From: Raphanus sativus
Taxonomy: Eukaryota > Streptophyta > Magnoliopsida > Brassicales > Brassicaceae
Length of the DNA: 64,000 bases
Assembly (NCBI RefSeq): GCF_000801105.2
Contig: NC_079511.1
Location: 15,089,792-15,153,791 of the forward strand
Reading direction: 5' to 3'
Of the stretch, positions 34,601 to 46,221 are shown piece by piece (position 1 is the stretch's first letter; every line of letters begins with the position of its first letter). Both the position numbers and the translations under genes were made by a program. The notes below the pieces were generated by a model, which worked only from the letters and a program-made list of their open reading frames with translations, did no database searches and had not been told where the DNA came from.

Positions 34601-34900
34601 AAGTGGCAGTCCTTTTAACTCCTTGTGTGGGGTTGTGATAGTTCAATGTAAACCTCATACGTGCCACATCCTTCGATAACGCAATCCTAGTACCCTTCAT
34701 CCTCTGTCATGTCTTCCGTCAAGTTAAGAGGTTCCACTCCCAAAGTGGCTGCTTGATGAATCATTGCCTCTGCTTCAAAGTTTGGCAAAATGTTTTGGAG
34801 CTCTTCAATAGTCATCGGTTCTCTATAGAACACTAACAAGATAGTAAAATCCAGCACTCCCACACCACAAAAATATATCAAACGAATGACATTATCATTA
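31691..34900 (-). pseudogene. Mutator-like transposase (MURA), decayed
   Basis: Minus-strand fragments in order. An acidic N-terminal region lies at 34687-34881 and 34081-34680. The MuDR DNA-binding domain is at 33604-33867 (KYQIRRVNLEHSCSVDE). The MULE transposase domain start is at 32742-33158 (GNGCGPRPNEIFQVMLGDHN, YKLFPKYLHRLIVANPGT, HRFKYMFLALGACISGF). Transposase continuation lies at 32300-32560, and the SWIM zinc-finger end at about 31930-31965 (IPCPHAIAS). A C-terminus with RRPPGRARKS follows at 31691-31885. Several stops and shifts, for example in 32060-32560, show decay. The first catalytic Asp region near VIYGAHLRVKY has Tyr-Gly where Asp is normally found. Confidence 0.75.
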
Positions 34901-36265
34901 TATAGTTGTGAGCCGGTTTATAGTAAAAATTTCCCTTATAATGAAAACTACGTTTTCTACAACATAAATTCGGTTTCATCGACATTATTATTACAAACTA
35001 CCGTAAACATCAATAGTTATTTTTAGGCGTCTAATTTTTGAATTAATCACCTTTCAACCATTATTATATCACCTAATAGTATATCTTTACGATTCACAAC
35101 TAACGCTTACCTTCATTATTAATATTATAGTTGTTCAGAGCATCATGAGATAAGGGAACGTCTCCCTCCAATGATATAATGTCATCTACGGTTAAGTAGT
35201 GATATTCAGGATGATCTTATGTGCCACCATCATCGTTCTGTAGACAATAGACCATCTCGATATTAAATTACTGATAAGAAAAAAATAAATCTATAATATT
35301 AATAAAATTTTATTTTAAATATAATTTAAGTTTATCTGTTAATAATTAATTTAAATTTAATATCTTTTAGATGCAGAAAATACCTAGTTTATTATGAATT
35401 GTGATAAAAAAAAAAAAGAAGTCAATCGGTGATGGTAATAAATGGGGCAGTAAATGAGAAAATATGGCATGTCAAAAGAATAGTATGCTAAAATCGAACT
35501 CAGTTATCCGGTCTACCGACGAAAATATTGAATGCTAAAATCTAGAATAAAAAACTCTCACTTGGTAATTGAATATAAGTTTATCGACGTGTGAATTAGC
35601 TGGCAAAGAATATAATTTGGTCAAAAAAACGTGGAATATAGAAAATGGCCAATAAAAACCAGTTATCTAGTTATTTTTTTGTCTACGTTTAGAATTTGCC
35701 GTAGTACGAAACAAAGAGGTACGTTTCTCTCTTCCTCCGCTTCTCCGTCCCTTTCGTCCTTCCTCAGTTTCATCGATCTCCTTTTCTGTTTTTCTTCCTT
35801 TTGCACTTGTGTACAGTTTGCATCGGATTTTTGTTTTATACTTTTTTTTCTGCGGGAACAAGGAGATATTTGTACGGTGGAAAAGATAGATTTTGGATAA
35901 TTCTTTTATTTTAGATGTTTCGATTTACTGATTTCCTCCGATAACATCGCATGGAAAAAAAATTTGCGAATTTTTTTTTTTTGCGTTGACTTATATATTT
36001 GGGGGTTTATTTTGACTCGGTCAACGGAGTTCTAGGACTTTGTTTCTAGGTTTAGCTATTTGATTCGTTATATGAAATGTAAAGCTTTAACATTTTGACA
36101 TATGTTCTATCTCAAGACTTTCTAGTTAGCTTTTGGGTTTTATATTGTCGGTGTAATGTAAAATTGTGTTTATATTATTACATATACAAAGTATGTAAAA
36201 GATGGGTTTTGTTCCTCTGCTAAACATATGCAGAAGAAGCGTAGTAAAAGGCATTGATTGTTTGA

Positions 36266-36517
36266 ATGGAACAACCGAGTTACGATATCTCTCAAGACGA
36301 AGCACGTGAGTCTCTCATTGCCATCTCCTACACTTCACCGGAGGAGGTTGAAGAGTCTCTAACGTCCTCAGATGTGAAACCTATCGCCGCCACTACAACA
36401 AACGGAGTCGTCACTAAAAGAAACTCTGAAGATGCTGAAAAGCTCAGATCAGAGCTGATTTCCATCTCCTACGACGAGTCACCCTCACCCTCACCCTCAC
36501 CAGTTGTAGCTGTCTGA
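36266..36517 (+). CDS. Small acidic unknown protein (83 aa) with two copies of an L-I-x-I-S-Y motif
   Basis: An intact frame starting MEQPSYDIS. Two related segments, ARESLIAISYTSPE at residues 13-26 and LRSELISISYDESP at about 61-74, form an internal repeat. The protein ends in (SP)n and VVAV. It lies head-on to the glycine cleavage H gene with about 300 bp between their ends. In Arabidopsis a small gene of unknown function precedes the H-protein gene (At1g32460, from memory), which supports a real conserved gene. TTTGTTCCTCTGC...CATATGCAG upstream suggests a 5' UTR intron ending near 36230. No domain or function is recognised. Confidence 0.6.
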   Translation: MEQPSYDISQDEARESLIAISYTSPEEVEESLTSSDVKPIAATTTNGVVTKRNSEDAEKLRSELISISYDESPSPSPSPVVAV

Positions 36518-36812
36518 TAGGACTAATTGTACAGATCCAAAGTCTTTTCCTTTCATGCATTCGACATTGGTTTTGTTTGAAAGTTAAGACACTCTTCAAC
36601 TATATGATTGAAAATTGACGAAAGTTTCTCTCTGTGTGTTACTTTTAGTTAAAGCTCTCTTGAGACTCATCGAATGATCTTTAACCAAAACAGTATAGAA
36701 ATACAAATCTGATAAAAAAAGATAGGAAACATTGACAAGTAGCGAAAAGATTGAAACTGTAGCATGGGTTCTCTTGTTTTGCTTAGGACATACTGGCAAA
36801 GACAAAGAAACC

Positions 36813-37617
36813 CTAGTGAGCAGCGTCTTCCTCTTCGCAGAACTTGGTGTATTCCGTTGGACCCATCAAGGATTCCAACTCTGCGGGGTTGCTTGGTTTC
36901 ACCTTTATCATCCAACCATCTTCGTAAGGGCTCGAGTTAATCTACTCAAATGAAAAACCAACATATAAGTTTTGATACGCACCACCACAACACACCACAC
37001 ACTTAGTTAACTGCTCAGATGAAAGGAAAAACTTACCAAGCCAGGTGAATCAGCGAGCTTTGTGTTAACCTCGATGACTTCACCAGAGATTGGAGATATA
37101 ATCTCACTCGTTGCCTTAACACTCTCCACTGCTCCAAAGTTTTTCTCTTTGGTCACTGAAGTTTTTTCTTCAGGCAGCTCCACAAACACAACTTCTCCTA
37201 AATGATCCTGCACATCACCAAACATTTTTATATAATCTCCATCTTTAAGAAACTAATCTGATCTAAACTAGTTCTGATGAGCTCTGGTTTTTGTTACCTG
37301 GGCATGGTCACTGATGCCAATAGTAGCCACTGAGCCTTCATGTTTCACCCACTCATGTGAATTTGCATACTTAAGTCCTTCCAATACTTTGAAACCCAAA
37401 ACACCAACCAAGACTTAATTATATGATAAAAGAGTCCTAAAACAAGAGCAATGCCACACACAAGTTGTGTACAATGATGATGTTGTTGTTGTTGTTTATT
37501 TTTACCTGAGGAGAAGCATCTGGAGATGGAGAAAGCTGGAAGGAGATGAGATTTGGATGCAGAAGAAGAGAGCTTGAGAGCGTTTGCTGTTGAGGATGCC
37601 CACATTCTCAGTGCCAT
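36813..37617 (-). CDS. GDCH: Glycine cleavage system H protein, mitochondrial (4 exons)
   Basis: H protein carries the lipoyl-bound aminomethyl group between the P, T and L proteins of glycine decarboxylase in the mitochondrial matrix, needed for photorespiration. Exons by splice sites and phase: 37617-37506, 37386-37298, 37207-37037 and 36941-36813, giving 166 residues, the usual plant length. The start [15 protein letters not shown] is a mitochondrial presequence ending near CFSS. The mature part opens [19 protein letters not shown]. The lipoylation site is the Lys in [12 protein letters not shown]. The C-terminus is [10 protein letters not shown]. An upstream in-frame ATG at 37671 lies in the leader and is not chosen. 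All introns have GT-AG ends. It resembles Arabidopsis At1g32470 (from memory). Confidence 0.95.
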
Positions 37618-38497
37618 ATTTTTCTGTTTTCTTTCTCTCTTTTTTTTTCTTGGTTCTGTTTTCTTTCTCAAAGGGAAGTGGGAAAATGGTAAAGAGAGGT
37701 CTTAGTGGATTTTATTTAACTTTTGTGCTTTCTATCTTCACGCATCTTTTAGATGTATGGCAGAAAACGAATGCCTCATCTTAATGTCATCGTCAAGAAA
37801 AATGTGACCCAAACCTTCCCTACAGTACGGAAGGTTTCAATTATACTCCTTTTGGAGGGGAAATGTTTTAAAAAGACCAAATAATTGGGTTTATTGTATC
37901 AATATTGGAACTTGTTGGCGTTTTTAGTAAATACGTGACATTATATATGTTTGGATTGTAAGTTGAAACATATAAAAACTGGATTCTAGCTATTTTTTGC
38001 TCAATTACTTTTTTTTTTGCTCAATTACTTGTAGCAGAAGGAAAAGAAAATAAACCTAGACTCAGATTTTCATTTCTTGTATCAGGTAAAGTATAAGTCT
38101 CTTTAGTGCACTTACTATTTGTTTCTCTTGTTTTGAATTTTTTTTTTTTTGTAGACTCTCTTGTTTTGAATTTTGATACATCGTCTTTTGGTAACTAGGG
38201 AGATCCATTCCATTGGATTTACATGTTCTCAATTCGAACTCGGGTTAAATGCTAGTGCTTTCCACTATATTTGGTTTCTCTACATATGTATTATAGAGCA
38301 GAATATTTTTGTTCATAAATTAATCTGATTGGAATGAGGGTTGGACATGTTTTCCATGATGTTAATTACTCTTGCATTAGTCAACTCTGTGACATGTGTT
38401 CCATGATGTTTTGTAAACTAGTTATTGCTTTTCACTTTTCAAAGATCATGTCATGGATCACCTTTGTCTTACCCAATATTGCAGTTGTAGGAACAAA

Positions 38498-39521
38498 ATG
38501 TCCTACCGATCAATATCTCTCTTGAAGAGTCTCAATAGAATCACTGGCACGTCTCGAATTCAGAAACGATGCAGAAGTCACAAACCTAGACCCGTGACGG
38601 TTATCCATAGTAATGTGACTAACGCGGTGGCGCAGGTGATGGATGCAATGCACGCTCCGGTCTACTTTGAGACATACGACATAAAGGGAAATATGAATTA
38701 TTTTCCGTGGGAAGTGGTGGACTCAATACGGAAGAACAAAGTGTGCTTGAGTGACAGACTCAAGACTTCCTTGTGTAGTCCTGCAAGGAAGGAGCTCAAC
38801 CTCTTTTGTATCTATGGTCAACTGCTACGGTCAGAAGGGTAACGAGAATGTTGACATCGTGGTGATAAGAGAAAACACAAGAAGTCAATATGCAGGGCGT
38901 GAGCATGAAGTTGTTCCCGGTGTAATCCAGACCTTTCAGGTGACGATGACAAAGTTCTGGTCAGACCGTATAGCAAAGTATGCTTTCGAATTTGCTCAAT
39001 TCAATAAGAGGAAGAAAGTCACAGCAACAACAACAAGAGAAAAAGACGAAAACTTCATGAAACTAGCTGATACTTTCTTTTTGGAATCTTGTCAAGAAGT
39101 TGCTAAGCTGTATCCAAGCATCACTTACGACGAAATATCTGTTGATAACTGCAGTTTGCGACTTGTAGAGACACCAGAGCGATTCGACGTCATTATTACT
39201 CCAAACCTCTACGGGGATATAATTGTAAACGTTGCTGCTGGTATATCTGGAAGAGGCAATGGTAACATTATTATGCATGGAGGAAGTTTTGGTGTTGAAT
39301 ATGCTGTATATGAGCAAGTTGGATCAGTAGGAAATGATGAAAATCCTATAACCTTACTTTTCTCTTCTGTTATGATGCTGAGACATTTGCAGCTTCCTTT
39401 ATTCGCTGACCGCCTTGAAACTGCCCTGAAGCGTGCTGTCTCTCAAGGTCAAATATTTAGAAACTGCAGTAATGTTACTACACAGGAGGTTGTTGATGCT
39501 GTAATTGCAAATTTGGATTGA
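38498..39521 (+). pseudogene. NAD-isocitrate dehydrogenase subunit-like (IDH-IV-like), frameshifted
   Basis: From MSYRSISLLK (mitochondrial-type leader) the frame reads through RPVTVIHSNVTNAVAQVMD, DAMHAPVYFETYD and RKELNLF to about 38806. It then shifts by one base, and homology continues to 39521 (ENVDIVVIRENT, REHEVVPGV, SDRIAKYAFE, FLESCQEVAKLYPSI, TTQEVVDAVIANLD). The family GDGxGP motif near the start is missing, and the Ser-Asn-Arg substrate loop is shortened (SLCSPARKEL), so catalysis is unlikely even without the shift. A similar degenerate IDH gene, At1g32480, lies beside the H-protein gene in Arabidopsis (from memory). The shift could also be a sequencing error or an unannotated intron; I favour a pseudogene. 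Confidence 0.8.
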
Positions 39522-39529
39522 TTTCACAA

Positions 39530-41580
39530 TTGTTTTTTGAACAAACATGAACCAATGTTTTTGATGCTGTAACATTGGTTCAAGAAGCACAAGGCAGTAG
39601 TTGTGGCTCGCGCTCAGGACTGTTTGGTAAATAGGTGTCATGGTCCGCAAGAGCTGTTTGTGCGCTCGGAACTGCACAATCGCCCAAAACAAATTGTTTT
39701 GACGAGTTTTCCAAAAGGGTCTCTTCCTCAGAGTATATGGGAAACTGGCTCAATACCCTGATACCCCCAAAATATCACGGTGTCGACCCATTTTTCTTGG
39801 ATTTGTGTAGATTAGCATTTAATGCCCTTATGGTTGCTCTATGACCGGCAGATCCTGCTAGGGCCTCAATGAATTTGGTTAAGTAACCGATGGCTGGTGC
39901 GTTGTCGTCTCTCTCTCACTCTCACTCTCTCTCACAGTCTTGTGTTTGTCAGAATCATTTTTCCATGAATTGAAAGAGATTTTGGAACACACATGAACTG
40001 TTGTTGATGTCAACTGTCAAGAGGTGGTTTCGGTTAGAACTCAAAATTTAAGCTTTTACCCGTGGGTCTCGCCCAGTTTGACCCGCTGCGGAGCAGGTAC
40101 AAGTTGATCAATTCGAAAAATTCAACATGGAGATGAGGGTGCGGGTCAAGTAGACTATAAACGGGGTGGATGTGGATCGGCCGAATTTGAACTGTGGGTA
40201 TCTGCTAATCCGCAAAAAAAAAATAAAAAAATATATTTTGTAAAAGATATATAAAATATTAGAAAATATATAATTTAAATATAAATATATAATTTATTTA
40301 TTTTATTAAAAATAATTCATAATTATTTTATTTAAATTTATATTATCCGGGTCCTGTGGATTACCCGCAAATCTGCGCGGAGCGGGTGCGGGTCAAGTCG
40401 ATTTTAAGTAGGATGAGTGCGGATTGATCGAATTTGAACTACGCGTATCTGCTAACCTGCAAAAAAATAAAATAAAAAATTTTTGTAAAAGCTATTTAAA
40501 ATAGTAGAAATTTATATAATTTTAATATAAATATATAATTTATTTATTTTATTACAAAAATTAATTAAAATAACTAAAATAATTATTTTATTAAAATTTA
40601 TATTATCTGCGGGTTCTATGAATTACCCGCAAATCTGAACGAGGCGGGTGCAAATATTTGACTATTTCTTTGCTGGTCATGCGGATCGAAGTTTTAAATA
40701 AAAAAAAACGAATCGATCCGCGTGTTGACCCATGAACATGAGCTCTAGTTTCAATCATAGTAAAATGGAAGATTGTAGATTTTGAATTGAATTAATGGGG
40801 ACATATATGTGATAGAGAAATTATCTTAGATAGCCATTTTTAGTTTATTTTTATAAAAATAACATCTAAAAGAGAAAAATGATCAAAATAGATTTTATTG
40901 AAGGGTAAATATGTATTTATAATTTTTAGATTAACTAATTTAAAATTTAAGGGGTAGAGATTTATGAATGTATTTAAAATTTTAAAAATAAAAAATAAAT
41001 ATTAAAATTTTCAAAACAAAAAGAAATTTTTTTAGTCATTTTATTTTTTAGTAACTATTTTTGTGACAAAAATTTGAAAAAAAACTATTTGAGAAAATTG
41101 TCCACTGCTGTGTACTTCCAAGTTTCGTTTATTTATGTTTGGAATCGTTGTATTGGTGACCTTAGTTTTGCTTATCTTTTTTTTTTTTTTTTTTTTTTTT
41201 TAGTTTTGCTTATCTATTTTGCAAAGGCCAATGATGAAGCTGAGTTATCTCATTATTCCATTGATTGATCATACTCTACTCTTTGTTAAAAAAAAAAGAT
41301 CATACTCTACTCAATGTTTTGTAGAATTTTCTTATTGATCTCGCCTTGGTAAGTAGGTAAGAAAGTAAAGCTGCTGACTTTTCGATATTTAAAAGTCAAC
41401 CGAGCTTCTCAACAAGAAAATAGACAACAACACCCTCTCCTACGAAATCGATATTTTAATCCTCTGTTTATTTCTGATTAAAAAACACAATCTTTCGACC
41501 AAACAGGACAGGAAGATCATATGAAATATAAATAGCGCGGCGCAAAGAGAGGAGGAATCAGCAAAATACAACAAAAAAAG
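39530..41580. other. Intergenic region with degenerate repeats
   Basis: At 40030-40740 two tandem copies of a roughly 240-bp unit are visible (GCGGGTGCGGGTCAAG...GGATCG...GAATTTGAACT...ATCTGCTAA, then an AT tract). Outer ends with GTGGGTC and GACCCATG are roughly inverted. This resembles the GC-word-rich dispersed elements also seen at 43940 and 60163. 40855-41103 has weakly inverted ends (GAGAAATTATC / GACAATTTTC) like a MITE. A T-run lies at 41178-41200. No genes. Confidence 0.45.
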
Positions 41581-41589
41581 AGAAAGAAG

Positions 41590-42777
41590 ATGAGTTTTCT
41601 GGGAGGGAGACTCGCGGGAAAAGAAGCAGCCTACTTTTTCCAGGAATCCAAACACGCCGTTAACCGCATCGCCGAGAAATCTCCACCCACCACCGGCAAA
41701 AAGCTTCCACCTTCTCCGGCGGATATTCAACCGGACGTTCTTCCGGAGATTCTGCGCCATTCTCTTCCTCCTAGACTCTACGGTCCTCCTCCCCACCCTT
41801 CCTCCCTCTCCCAATTCTCCAAATGGAATCTTCCCTCCGATCCAAACGCAGTCGTTTCCGTTTCCCCCGACGTCTTGAATCCTCTCAGAGGCTACGTTTC
41901 TCTCCCTCAGGTCACCTTTGGCCGCAGAAGGTTCCAATCTTTAGGTTTCTTTCCTTTGGTATCTAGAAAGATTTTGATTTTTGATCTCGCAGATGGGATA
42001 TACCGGAATCTGAGAGTTCGGTTTTGGCGTCAACAGCTAATGAATTGAGGAGAGACAGATATGGAACTCCTGTCAATCCTGACAAGTTGAGAGCTGCTGG
42101 TGAAGGCCTCCAACACAGTAATGTTCTCTTCTCTTTTCTATTTAGTCTCTCTGTTGTGTTTGTTTAAAGTTACAAAATGTTATAAACGAGACCGAGATGG
42201 TCGTTTGTTCTTGCTTGTATAGGACAGAGATGAGCTTTCGTCTGATTGGTAAACCCATTGTTTTCTAAGTTTGCAAGCCCTTTGATTTTTCTGGTATCTG
42301 CTGCAGTTGGAAAAGCATTTGCAGCCGCCACTGTTATCGTCTTTGGCTCAGCCACATTGGTTTTTGGAACGGCAGCCTCGAAGCTTGACATGCGTAATGT
42401 AAAATTGCAGATGATTTTTTCTTTCTTCATAGATAAATATTTGAGATTCTCATTTTGTAAGCTCGCTTGACTGCCCTTGAATCTCATCATTTTTGCTTTC
42501 TGGTAGGCTGATGACATAAGAACTAAAGGCAAAGATCTGTTTCAGCCTAACATGGAGTCAATGAAGGAAAAAGTAGAGCCCTTAAGAACTTGGGTATATG
42601 TTAAAACCAATGCTTCTTGCAACAGAGTTGGGTCCTAATCATTAATACTAACACTAAAGATTATAATTTCAGGCCGAAAACATGTCGAAGAAGTGGCATG
42701 TTGAGAGTAACGATAGTACTATCAAGGAGAAACCAATCTTCAAGGAGCTTTCTAGGATTCTTGGTCCCAAAGCTTGA
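41590..42777 (+). CDS. Unidentified plant protein with one hydrophobic segment (5 exons, 249 aa)
   Basis: Exons by splice sites and phase: 41590-41930, 41993-42117, 42307-42398, 42507-42593 and 42673-42777. The protein begins MSFLGGRLAGKEAAYFFQES and has a Pro-rich middle (LPPRLYGPPPHPSS). A hydrophobic segment near residues 158-175 (AAATVIVFGSATLVFG) may be a membrane helix, and the C-terminus is charged (KEKPIFKELSRILGPKA). All junctions keep frame and have GT-AG ends, and the leader upstream is CT/GA-rich with a TATA-like ATATAAATAGC at 41524. I do not recognise a named family; organelle or membrane location is a guess. A long open frame on the opposite strand (41440-41937) is a shadow. 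Confidence 0.8.
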
Positions 42778-42959
42778 GAAGGATGAGACTTTGGATATGG
42801 TCTATATTATATTGATAGAGAATATCTATGTAAGATGAAATAAAATCTTGTAAAATATCAGATTGTGATGTAATACTGTAACAAGTTTCAATGTTTGCTA
42901 AAAAGTTGTAAGTAGTTATGTATACAAAAAAAAAATTAATTAGTTTGCAGTGTTTCTAT

Positions 42960-43220
42960 TGGAGTCGAATGGCCATAATGGCAAAACATGGTGAAGCATT
43001 CGTTAGAGAGTTCTTTGACCAGAATCCTCCGACACAAAACGGTTTGGGTCTCTATAAAGAAAAAGGGATCGGGCATTACCCTGACGAATCTTTGGTGTTA
43101 AGTTTTAGTCACATGCAAGCTTTGATGGGAAAGATGCAATCCGCGGATGACTCCTTTTTTCAGAACGCCATGGAACTTGCAACCCAACCAGAGTCCATCG
43201 TATATAAAATTCAGCTTTAA
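42960..43220 (+). pseudogene. Unidentified coding fragment (AKHGEAFVREFFDQNPPT)
   Basis: Open stretch with gene-like composition (AKHGEAFVREFFDQNPPTQN, SFSHMQALMGKMQSADDSF). It runs into copia sequence about 40 bp downstream. It may be a captured host exon or part of a retroelement gag; I cannot place it. Confidence 0.35.
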
Positions 43221-43249
43221 GAACCTTTGACAGGATAATGAAGCAACTA

Positions 43250-43930
43250 ATCACATAACAGGAAACAAGGATTTCTTTTCGAGTTTAAATCTAAACACCA
43301 AAAAAAATGTGAAGTTTGGTGATGGATCATGTGTTGATATCATTGGAAAAGATGTGATTACTCTTGCGTGCAAGACTGAAGAGAAAAAAACACTCAAAAA
43401 CATATATTTCATACCCGACTTGAAACACAACATAATGAGTATTGGACAAGAAACTGAGAACGGATATAATATTACCATGAAAGACATCTACTTAACACTC
43501 ACAGATTCGTGTGGAAGGTTGCTAGTACGTGTTACAACATCTCCGAACCGTTTCTACATGACGCCGATGGAGATTAGCTATCCGGAATGTTTACATGTCA
43601 GAGATGAAAATGCTACATGGATGTGGCATGCTCGACTATGACATATAAGCTATGGAGTGATGATATAGTAAAGAAGGAGATGGTTGTAAGAATGTCGAGT
43701 GTAATAAGAAAGCGTGTGTGACACATGTTTAGCATAGAAGCAGATTAGACACTCATTCTCGACTAAAGCCATGTTTCGTACGAAGAGTGAGGCATTCGAT
43801 CAGTTTAAAAAGTGTAAAGAAACAATTAGAACCTTTCTCACTGATAGAGGATGAGAGTTTTCCTCAGCTGAGTCCAATCTACTTTGTCAAGAAACTGGAT
43901 TTGAAGCAATGGTAGCCAAGATGGAGTGTA
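43250..43930 (+). pseudogene. Ty1/copia pol fragment (protease end, pre-integrase, integrase start)
   Basis: 43250-43641 is almost open and shows the post-protease and GAG-pre-integrase region: VKFGDGSCVDIIGKDVITL, LKNIYFIPDLKHNIMSIGQ, NATWMWHARL. After a stop at 43639, decayed integrase sequence follows (FRTKSEAFDQFKKCKET, LTDRG, about 43770-43860). No LTRs or RT were found nearby, so it is an isolated relic. Confidence 0.75.
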
Positions 43931-43939
43931 TCACAAGTA

Positions 43940-44215
43940 GACCTATGCATTCAGGTCCGCGAGTTAGAATAGGGTCGGGTCTTTTTGGATCTGAGTCTTC
44001 TGGATCTTATATATTTAAACCTAATAGGGTAATTAGAATTCATCGGTTCAGATTCTGCCTTGTCCGGGTTGGTTCAGATCTTAAATAGTTAGACACAATA
44101 GAGTAACTAGTCCAGGTTCGGGTCGGTTCTGAGTCGGGTTCGATTCGGGTCCTATCGGTCCGGCCTTAAAAATACTCAAAACACATAAAAATACCTGAAA
44201 ATATTTAAATAGCTG
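43940..44215. repeat. GGGTCGGGT-word-rich dispersed repeat
   Basis: Contains GGGTCGGGTC, GTTCGGGTCGG and TCGGTCCGG words around an AT-rich centre, similar in style to the elements at 40.0 kb and 60.2 kb. Ends are not resolved. Confidence 0.35.
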
Positions 44216-45272
44216 AAAATATTTAGGAAGAGTCTCACAATTAGGTCAAGATTTTACTAGAGAAGAAAAGAGTATGAAGTTCCGTCCCCGGTTTTCAACC
44301 TCAGATATTCCAAATTCTGTTTTGAGAAATGTTTACTTTCAATCACAGATTCCAAAACCAGTTTACTCTATGGAAAACGATCTTTCACAAAATGAACTTG
44401 TTGCAAAATCTAAGCCAACAAGTCCAACTTTTTCAGCCATTAGAGATAGCATGTTAAATGAGTTAGTAAAAATAATAGTCAAAAAGGCTTTGGTTTTTCA
44501 GAACCTTTTGAAAAGAAAGAAATAACATTCAAAATAAATTTTACAATCATCTTCAAATAAATAAGGTACAAATTTTATTTTTAAACTGGTTTGAAGAGTA
44601 TGCTTCTTGAAATAATAAAAATTTCCCTTTTTCCAAAACAGCGAATCCCATTATCAATCGCAATAAAACTCCCGAATGGAAAACTCTTGCTAATGGTAAA
44701 ATTATTCGCTCCAACCATCCTCCTTCCCAATGGATAAAACTAGATTGGTTAGGAATGCCAATCGAAGCAATTCCTTTTAAACGACCTCAAGAAGATGATA
44801 AAGCTAACTAAAAAATATCATTGTCCAAAACAATTTTTCAATCACTAATCTTGGTATGATAAGGAAGCAACTTTATAGGATTGAGAAATTAATCCAAAAT
44901 CAAAACCCTATTCCAATGGATTCTCCTTCACAAATTTCTAATTCAAGTGTCCAAAACCGTCTTGATTGGCAAAACCATCAAGATCGTCAATTAATCTCTT
45001 CCCCTGATCAAGGAAAAATCCAACCAATAGAGCAATCTAGGTTTAACTCATCATTAGTCTATGACTGGAATATTGATGGTATATCTGAATATAATATATT
45101 AAGCTTCCTCCAAAAAATGACAATGGCCGAAATGCCTATAGGACCCAAATAAGAAATGAGGATAAAACCATAGTTGAACTCCTCATAACTGGTTTCTTTG
45201 GGACAGCTTAAAGGATAGTGGGATAATTACCTGACCCATCAGCAACAAATAGAAATCCATGATTCAATTAAA

Positions 45273-45830
45273 ATGGATGAAGATAATGTGCCAATTCTAG
45301 ATAATCTTGGAAATCCTCAACAAGTTGATGTTGCTACATTAGTCATAGCCATAACCATGCACTTTATAGGAGATCCCTCGGTCCTTAGAGATAAAAATGG
45401 TGAACTCCTTTCAAATCTTAAGTGTAAAAAACTAAGTGATTTCCAATGGTACAAAAATATTTTTCTTATTAGGGTTTTACTCCGTCAGTATTCTAACCAA
45501 CCTTTTGGAAAGAAAAATTCCTAGTTGGCCTTCCTACTCTCATAGGAGACAAGGTTACGAACAAAATTAGAGATTCCATGGGAACCCAAATAATAGATTT
45601 CACTTATGGAGAGTTGATCAGTATTGTTCAACAAGGAGGTCTTAGGATATGCCAAGATCTAAAACTCCAGAAACATCATAAATGGGAACTTAAAAGAACA
45701 AAAGTAGAATTAGGATCTTTCTGTAAACAATTTGAAATAGACCCAAATCATAGTAATAAATCTTGTGTAGGAGATTGCAACAAAAACTACTATTCTAAAA
45801 ATAAGCCTAGAAAATATTCTAGAAACTATA
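45273..45830 (+). pseudogene. Pararetroviral coat-protein-like fragment
   Basis: Two open pieces (45273-45524 and 45578-45830) in different frames. Features are a conserved-looking core with FQWYKNIFLIRVLLRQYSNQ and a region ending in Lys/Arg/Tyr-rich residues just before the transposon. The open frame that runs on to 45904 crosses into the transposon and is artificial after 45831. Confidence 0.55.
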
Positions 45831-46221
45831 AGGGCATGTGCATTGAGGCATTTAGACGAGTTCGTGGGCTCGAGTTCATAGGCCCAAACGTGAAAAATAA
45901 ATGAAAAATATGGTTTAAATCGATGAACCGATCCTTCCCACTGAACCCGTATGATACGGGTTCAAGGCACGTGTCGCTCCTCCAGTGGCCACGCTCTATC
46001 GCGTTTACGCGTAAGAAAACAGGGTTTCGAGAGATCTCTCTCATTTTCTCTTCTCTCTTCGAAAACTAGGGTTTGTCTCTCTCGGAGGCGATTTCTCAAG
46101 CGACGCCGATTCCCGGAGCTTTTGACGATTAATCGACGCCGGACTATCTCCTCGACGATCTCAGGTTAGTTTCGAGGGGTTTCACCGTTTGATTTAAACG
46201 ATTACCCTTTTATTTAAACGA

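Noticed and set aside
41440..41937. 165-codon frame on the minus strand
   Set aside because: Antisense to the first exon of the five-exon gene at 41590; the splice-consistent plus-strand model is far better.
45831..45904. C-terminal end of the pararetroviral frame
   Set aside because: This part of the open frame is the left end of the Harbinger transposon read through by chance.
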